Shown here: piece after piece, positions 45,479 to 49,861 of the stretch
How the letters are laid out: each line of letters begins with the position of its first letter
Position numbering within the stretch: position 1 is the stretch's first letter
DNA from: Sphingomonas turrisvirgatae
GTDB taxonomy: Bacteria > Pseudomonadota > Alphaproteobacteria > Sphingomonadales > Sphingomonadaceae
Direction: 5' to 3'
Length of the DNA stretch: 49,861 nucleotides
NCBI RefSeq assembly: GCF_001721295.1
Contig: NZ_MDDS01000023.1
Coordinates: forward strand, 1 to 49,861
Notes under the pieces: generated by a model
The model's input: the letters and a program-made list of their open reading frames with translations, nothing else
Told to the model about the DNA's origin: nothing
Database searches by the model: none
Made by a program: the position numbers and the translations under genes

Positions 45479-46846
45479 TCAGGCAGCGACTTTTGCGACG
45501 AAATCGCCCGCGCTGCTCTTCAATGCCCCCAATTGTCCTTCCAGCGCGGCAAAGCCCTGGCCCACGCGGTCGATCTCGCTCGCCACGCTCTCGGTATCCT
45601 CGCGGATCGCGCCGATCGTCGCCGACATCGAATCCGCCGCCAGCGCGGTTTCGTCGACCGCCGCCGTGATCGCGGTCACGGTTTGCGCCTGAACTTCCAT
45701 CGCGGTGCGGATGCGGTCCGCGCTCGCCTGCACCTCGATCACCGTGTCACGGATCGACGCATTGGTATCGACCGTGCCCTTGGTCGCCGACTGGATCGCC
45801 GCGATCTTGGCGGCAATGTCGTCGGTCGCGCGCGCGGTCTGGTTGGCCAGGCTCTTCACTTCCTGCGCCACAACGGCAAAGCCGCGACCGGCGTCACCCG
45901 CGCGGGCCGCCTCGATCGTCGCATTCAGCGCGAGCAGATTGGTCTGCCCGGCGATGTCGCGGATCAGGCCCAGGATCGATTCGATCGACTTGGCGTGATC
46001 GGACAGCATCTCGCTCATCGTCACCGCCTCGCTCGCCTGGGTCGACGCGCGCGTGGCGATCCCCGCCGCCGCCTCGACTTCGGTGCGCGCATCCTCGATC
46101 GCACGGATCAGGCCGGCGGCGGTATGGGCCGCCTCGCGCATGGCCACCGCCGATTGTTCGGCCGCCGCGGCGACTTCACTCGCCTTGCCCAGCATGCCGC
46201 GCGCCGCGGCCGAGGTCAGCGCTGCCTGCGCGCGCAGCGTCTCGCCCTCGCTCGACGCCTGCTCGACCGAACTGCCGATCGATTCGTTGAACTGCCCGGC
46301 CAGGCGGTCGCGCGCGGCGCGGGTGTCGAATTCGAAATAGGCGGCATAGAGCGCGGTATAGATTTCGCATTCCACCGAGCGCAGCCGGAACAGCAGGTCG
46401 ATCATCGGGGCCAGGTCGGGTGATCCCGCCAGCGCCTCGTTCAGGATGGCGAGCGTCGCGCGGCCCCCGGCATCGGTCATCGACAGGATGGCGGTCAGCG
46501 ACACGTCCTGGGCATAGGCTCCGGCGACGGTACGCTCGGCCGACTGCACCCAGTCGAGCCCCGCGCCATTGGTGTAGCGATTGCGCAGATAGGCCATGCC
46601 CAGTTCGATCATGCGCTCGTTATCGTGCGCCGCGAAGCTGCGCTGATCGCCGTAAAATCGCCGCCACTGCTCCCAATGCGCAGCGGAGACTCGCTTGGCT
46701 TCCGGCTCGATCACCGTCCACAGCTTGCGCGCCGCGGCAATATCGGCATCGGTCAGGTCGAACAGGCGCATCCGCTCGCGCAAGTCGATGCTTGCGCTGA
46801 CGCTTCCCAAGGGCGGCATCTTCTTGTCCGAATTGGCGTCGCTCAC
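45479..46846 (-). CDS. Soluble globin-coupled methyl-accepting chemotaxis protein, copy B
   Basis: A 455-residue cytoplasmic chemoreceptor paralogous to copy A. The globin-like sensor (about 22-180) starts [19 protein letters not shown], but the residue aligned with the copy A candidate heme ligand His110 is Tyr111 ([10 protein letters not shown]), so heme binding may be lost or altered. The signalling domain is nearly the same as in copy A ([20 protein letters not shown] and following). The ATG has GGGGA upstream. It is the first gene of the pair and is divergent from sdhC across a 173-bp gap. Confidence 0.85.
   Translation of the reverse strand: MSDANSDKKMPPLGSVSASIDLRERMRLFDLTDADIAAARKLWTVIEPEAKRVSAAHWEQWRRFYGDQRSFAAHDNERMIELGMAYLRNRYTNGAGLDWVQSAERTVAGAYAQDVSLTAILSMTDAGGRATLAILNEALAGSPDLAPMIDLLFRLRSVECEIYTALYAAYFEFDTRAARDRLAGQFNESIGSSVEQASSEGETLRAQAALTSAAARGMLGKASEVAAAAEQSAVAMREAAHTAAGLIRAIEDARTEVEAAAGIATRASTQASEAVTMSEMLSDHAKSIESILGLIRDIAGQTNLLALNATIEAARAGDAGRGFAVVAQEVKSLANQTARATDDIAAKIAAIQSATKGTVDTNASIRDTVIEVQASADRIRTAMEVQAQTVTAITAAVDETALAADSMSATIGAIREDTESVASEIDRVGQGFAALEGQLGALKSSAGDFVAKVAA
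45597..46201. repeat. Direct repeat B, shared signalling-domain DNA of the tandem chemoreceptors
   Basis: Partner of 44216-44820, lying in copy B. See the first arm for offset and identity. Differences are scattered single bases, several silent at the protein level, as expected of a duplicated coding sequence under purifying selection or gene conversion. Confidence 0.85.
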
Positions 46847-47019
46847 ACAGTCCCCCGATCATCCTGGCACACGGCGGCCCTGCCCGGCTCGCCCCCTTTC
46901 GTCGGGCCTAGCCGCCAACCGTTAAGGGCTGGTTAGCCACGACGCATTCGCTCGCACTCGCGTCTTGCATCGCTCGCCGCTCTGTCTCATTAGGCGCGGC
47001 AAATATCAGGGGACCTGCC

Positions 47020-47484
47020 TTGGCCAAGGCTCGCAACGTCAATCGACCGCTCTCACCGCATCTTCAGGTCTGGAAATGGGGCCCGCACATGCTGGTCTCG
47101 ATCCTGCATCGCGCCACCGGCACCGGGATGGCGACGGTCGGCGTGTTCGTATTCCTGTGGTGGCTCGGCGCGATCGCCGCTGGCGAAACGCACTATGCCA
47201 AGTTCATGGACCTGCTGACGGTCGAGAGCGGCGCGCCCAACATCGCCGGCTATATCCTCGGCATCGGCCTGACCTTGAGCTTCTTCCAGCACATGATGAG
47301 CGGCATCCGCCACTTCTGGATGGATGCCGGCGCGGCGTTCGAGCTGAAGGCCAACAAGCGCTTCGCTGTGCTGACCATGGTCGTCGCGGTCCTGCTGACC
47401 GCGGCGCTGTGGGGTTATATCAGCTATGAGCGGCTGAAGGCCGCACCGGCGGTCAGCGCGCCGATCGCGGTGGAGACAAAATAA
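47020..47484 (+). CDS. sdhC: Succinate dehydrogenase cytochrome b556 subunit
   Basis: A 154-residue three-helix membrane anchor of complex II. RPLSPHLQVWKWGPHMLVSI and HRATGTGMA (about 10-36) form the sdhC signature; the HMMSGIRHFWMDAG stretch (about 90-103) contains candidate heme-binding His. The start is TTG 47020 (cAGGGGA upstream), typical length. The stop shares a base with sdhD's ATG (TAATG). The 173-bp upstream gap, divergent from the chemoreceptor pair, must hold the promoter. Confidence 0.95.
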   Translation: MAKARNVNRPLSPHLQVWKWGPHMLVSILHRATGTGMATVGVFVFLWWLGAIAAGETHYAKFMDLLTVESGAPNIAGYILGIGLTLSFFQHMMSGIRHFWMDAGAAFELKANKRFAVLTMVVAVLLTAALWGYISYERLKAAPAVSAPIAVETK

Positions 47485-47882
47485 TGGGTAACGGTACGCA
47501 TATCGGCCGCGTCCGCGGCCTCGGCGCGGCGCATGAGGGCACGCATCATTGGGTGACGCAGCGGCTGACCGCAGGGTCGAACTTGCTGCTCATGCTGTGG
47601 CTGATCGTCAGCCTGGTCCGCCTGCCCGAGCTTTCCTATGGCGTGGTGCAGGCGTGGCTGTCGTCGCCCTGGGCCGCGGTGCCGATGATCCTGCTGGTGA
47701 TCAGCGTCTTCAATCACTTCCGCCTCGGCCTGCAAGTGGTGATCGAGGATTATCAGCATGACGAGACGCGTATCGTGCTGATGACGCTGCTCAACTATTT
47801 CACCGTCGCGGCGGGCACCTTCGCGATCTTCTCGATCCTCAAGATCGCCTTCACCGTCGTCACCCCGGGAGCGCCCGCCTGA
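47484..47882 (+). CDS. sdhD: Succinate dehydrogenase hydrophobic anchor subunit
   Basis: A 132-residue anchor with three membrane helices. [18 protein letters not shown] (about 25-42) and [20 protein letters not shown] (about 74-93) are conserved SdhD segments, the latter supplying the heme b ligand and quinone-site residues. The ATG shares one base with sdhC, and the stop overlaps sdhA's ATG (TGATG). Confidence 0.95.
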   Translation: MGNGTHIGRVRGLGAAHEGTHHWVTQRLTAGSNLLLMLWLIVSLVRLPELSYGVVQAWLSSPWAAVPMILLVISVFNHFRLGLQVVIEDYQHDETRIVLMTLLNYFTVAAGTFAIFSILKIAFTVVTPGAPA

Positions 47883-49684
47883 TGTCCGCCGCTTACAAGA
47901 TCATCGATCACACCTATGACGCCGTGATCGTCGGCGCCGGCGGCTCGGGCCTGCGTGCCACGATGGGCTGCGCCGAGGCGGGCCTCAAGACCGCTTGTAT
48001 CACCAAGGTGTTCCCGACGCGCAGCCACACCGTTGCGGCGCAGGGCGGCATCGCCGCCTCGCTCGGCAACAATTCGCCGGACCATTGGACCTGGCACATG
48101 TTCGACACCGTCAAGGGGTCGGACTGGCTCGGCGACCAGGATGCGATCGAATATATGGTGCGCGAAGCGCCGGCGGCGGTGATCGAGCTGGAACATGCCG
48201 GCGTGCCGTTCAGCCGCAACGATAACGGGACGATCTATCAGCGTCCGTTCGGCGGCCATATGCAGAATATGGGCGAAGGCCCCCCGGTTCAGCGCACCTG
48301 CGCCGCAGCCGACCGCACCGGCCACGCCATGCTGCATGCGCTGTATCAGCAGTCGCTGAAGTATGACGCCGACTTCTACGTCGAATATTTCGCGCTCGAC
48401 CTGATCATGGAAGACGGCAAGTGCCGCGGCGTGATCGCGATGTGCATGGAAGACGGCTCGATCCACCGCTTCCGCAGCCACGCGGTGGTGCTCGCCACCG
48501 GCGGCGGCGGGCGCGTCTATCAGTCGGCGACCTCGGCGCATACCTGCACCGGCGACGGCAACGGCATGGCGCTGCGCGCGGGCATTGCGCTCCAGGACAT
48601 GGAGTTCGTGCAGTTCCACCCGACCGGGATCTACGGCGCGGGCGTGCTGATTACCGAGGGTGCGCGCGGCGAAGGCGGCTATCTCACCAACTCGGAAGGC
48701 GAGCGCTTCATGGAGCGCTATGCTCCTTCGGCCAAGGACCTCGCCAGCCGTGACGTCGTCGCCCGGTCTATGGCAATGGAGATTCGCGAAGGTCGCGGCG
48801 TCGGCAAGGAAAACGACCATATCTTCCTGCACCTCGATCATATCGATCCCAAGGTGCTGGCCGAACGCCTGCCGGGCATTACCGAGACGGGCAAGATCTT
48901 CGCCAATGTCGACCTGACGCGCCAGCCGCTGCCGGTGGTGCCGACCGTGCACTACAATATGGGCGGCGTGCCGACCAACTATCATGGCGAAGTCGTCATC
49001 AACAAGGACGGCAACCCCGACACCGTGGTCCCCGGCCTTTTCGCGGTCGGCGAAGCAGCCTGCGTTTCGGTGCATGGCGCCAATCGCCTCGGCTCGAACA
49101 GCCTGATCGACCTTGTCGTCTTCGGCCGCGCCACGGGCCTCCGCCTAAAGGAGACGCTGAAGCCCGGCACCCCGCACAATCCGCTGCCCAAGGGCTCGGA
49201 AGACTATGCGCTCGGCCGGCTCGACCATTTCCGCAACGCTAAGGGCGGCTCACCCACGGCCGAGATCCGCAAGGACATGCAGCGCACGATGCAGCGCCAC
49301 TGCGCGGTGTTCCGCGACAGCGCCCTGCTGGCGGAAGGCGTCAAGCATATGGACGAAGTCTATAAGCGGATGACCGACATCGACGTCACCGACCGCTCGC
49401 TGATCTGGAACACCGACCTCATCGAGACGCTCGAGCTCGACAACCTCATCAGCCAGGCCGTCGTGACGATGCGCAGCGCCGACAACCGTAAGGAATCGCG
49501 CGGCGCCCATATGCACGAGGACTTCCCGGATCGCGACGACGCGACCTGGATGAAGCACACCGTGACCAGCTTCGAAGGCTGGGGCGGCCAGGGCGGCGCG
49601 GTCGCGATCGACTACCGCCCGGTGCACGACTACACGCTCACCGACGAGATCGAGTATATCAAGCCGAAGAAGCGGGTATACTGA
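47882..49684 (+). CDS. sdhA: Succinate dehydrogenase flavoprotein subunit
   Basis: A 600-residue FAD subunit. [20 protein letters not shown] (about 14-33) binds [20 protein letters not shown] carries the covalent-FAD histidine and the substrate loop, and [20 protein letters not shown] and [14 protein letters not shown] are family hallmarks. It oxidises succinate to fumarate in the TCA cycle. sdhB is not directly after it: a gene for a signal-peptide protein begins 80 bp on. Confidence 0.97.
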   Translation: MSAAYKIIDHTYDAVIVGAGGSGLRATMGCAEAGLKTACITKVFPTRSHTVAAQGGIAASLGNNSPDHWTWHMFDTVKGSDWLGDQDAIEYMVREAPAAVIELEHAGVPFSRNDNGTIYQRPFGGHMQNMGEGPPVQRTCAAADRTGHAMLHALYQQSLKYDADFYVEYFALDLIMEDGKCRGVIAMCMEDGSIHRFRSHAVVLATGGGGRVYQSATSAHTCTGDGNGMALRAGIALQDMEFVQFHPTGIYGAGVLITEGARGEGGYLTNSEGERFMERYAPSAKDLASRDVVARSMAMEIREGRGVGKENDHIFLHLDHIDPKVLAERLPGITETGKIFANVDLTRQPLPVVPTVHYNMGGVPTNYHGEVVINKDGNPDTVVPGLFAVGEAACVSVHGANRLGSNSLIDLVVFGRATGLRLKETLKPGTPHNPLPKGSEDYALGRLDHFRNAKGGSPTAEIRKDMQRTMQRHCAVFRDSALLAEGVKHMDEVYKRMTDIDVTDRSLIWNTDLIETLELDNLISQAVVTMRSADNRKESRGAHMHEDFPDRDDATWMKHTVTSFEGWGGQGGAVAIDYRPVHDYTLTDEIEYIKPKKRVY

Positions 49685-49764
49685 TCCTCACTCCATCGAA
49701 CGGCGAACCAGCTTGACGATCCATGGCGGCGCACTCAATCTCCCCTGATCTGCCGGGGGGATCG

Positions 49765-49861
49765 ATGCGCCGCTTTTCGTTGCCGCTTGCCGCGTTGTTC
49801 GCCTTGCTTCCCGCCGCGTCGGCCCAGCAGCATCCCTATACCCCGCCCCAGCACACCGCCC
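49765..49861 (+). CDS. Secreted protein, N-terminal part cut by the window edge
   Basis: ATG 49765, preceded by GGGGGG, opens a frame of 32 visible residues: MRRFSLPLAALFALLPAASA is a signal peptide, and QQHPYTPPQHTA follows. The mature part is Pro/His/Gln-rich so far. No family can be named from this. The gene lies where sdhB is often found in related genomes, so it is an insertion between sdhA and sdhB or a rearrangement, if sdhB is close. Confidence 0.6.
   Translation, partial: MRRFSLPLAALFALLPAASAQQHPYTPPQHTA

Noticed and set aside
46847..47019. Defined promoter pair between the chemoreceptor and sdhC
   Set aside because: A TTGCAT/TCATTA-like pair is visible, but it is too weak against this background to report as a site.

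Overview
The window is about 50 kb of high-GC alphaproteobacterial chromosome, most likely from Sphingomonas or a close relative in the Sphingomonadales. The argS-SPOR-nagZ-scpA-scpB-tatABC run, the accA/xerD/aroK/aroB neighbourhood, the cobA-DUF2849-cysI-DUF934-cysH sulfite reduction operon, sdhCDA and the tandem Flp pilins all fit that group. Recurrent short palindromes between genes fit it too. Taxonomy is inferred from gene order and protein style, not from rRNA.

Positions 1-5173 are accessory and decayed. From the left there is the N-terminus of a probable IS1182-type transposase running out of the window, a chimeric remnant in which a truncated M48 lipoprotein peptidase is joined out of frame to the tail of a phytase-like esterase, and a DUF1206 membrane protein broken by a frameshift. 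A small doubtful membrane ORF follows. Then comes a compact plus-strand module of DUF3489, DUF2924 and a serine recombinase. This module ends 256 bp short of the 3' end of a tRNA-Arg(CCT) gene, which looks like the border of the conserved chromosome.

Positions 5174-11990 hold housekeeping and envelope genes: DUF1178, a nitrilase-family amidase and glutaredoxin 3 as an overlapping operon, comF back to back with an NDUFAF5-like methyltransferase, mutT, two Flp pilins with a strong terminator, and a BrkB-type membrane protein with two small phasin/YqjD-like proteins. Positions 11982-17474 carry accA, xerD, a secreted 594-residue protein of unknown function, a 45-residue membrane protein, and aroK-aroB. 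Positions 17579-21741 carry an orphan membrane protein, a secreted amidohydrolase, a DUF1244 protein, pyruvate kinase and an entericidin-like lipoprotein.

Positions 21745-28189 are one minus-strand run from argS to tatC, linking arginyl-tRNA synthesis, muropeptide recycling, chromosome condensation and Tat export. Positions 28240-35895 hold rarD, a nitronate monooxygenase-like flavoprotein with an unusual cysteine cluster, a glycosyltransferase, a hydrolase divergent from selO, an isolated astD-like dehydrogenase and a very small conserved-looking protein. Positions 35963-39864 are the siroheme and assimilatory sulfate reduction operon.

Positions 39926-44059 hold a lipid kinase-metallophosphoesterase pair, prmA, a subclass B3 metallo-beta-lactamase and a short-chain dehydrogenase. 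Positions 44098-46846 contain two tandem soluble chemoreceptors with globin-type sensors. Their signalling domains are almost identical in DNA, but the sensor domains have diverged and the second appears to lack the candidate heme-ligating histidine. sdhCDA and the start of a secreted protein close the window. No CRISPR array, rRNA operon, riboswitch or prophage structural module was seen. The best candidates for something under-described are the DUF3489-DUF2924-recombinase module and the globin-sensor pair.
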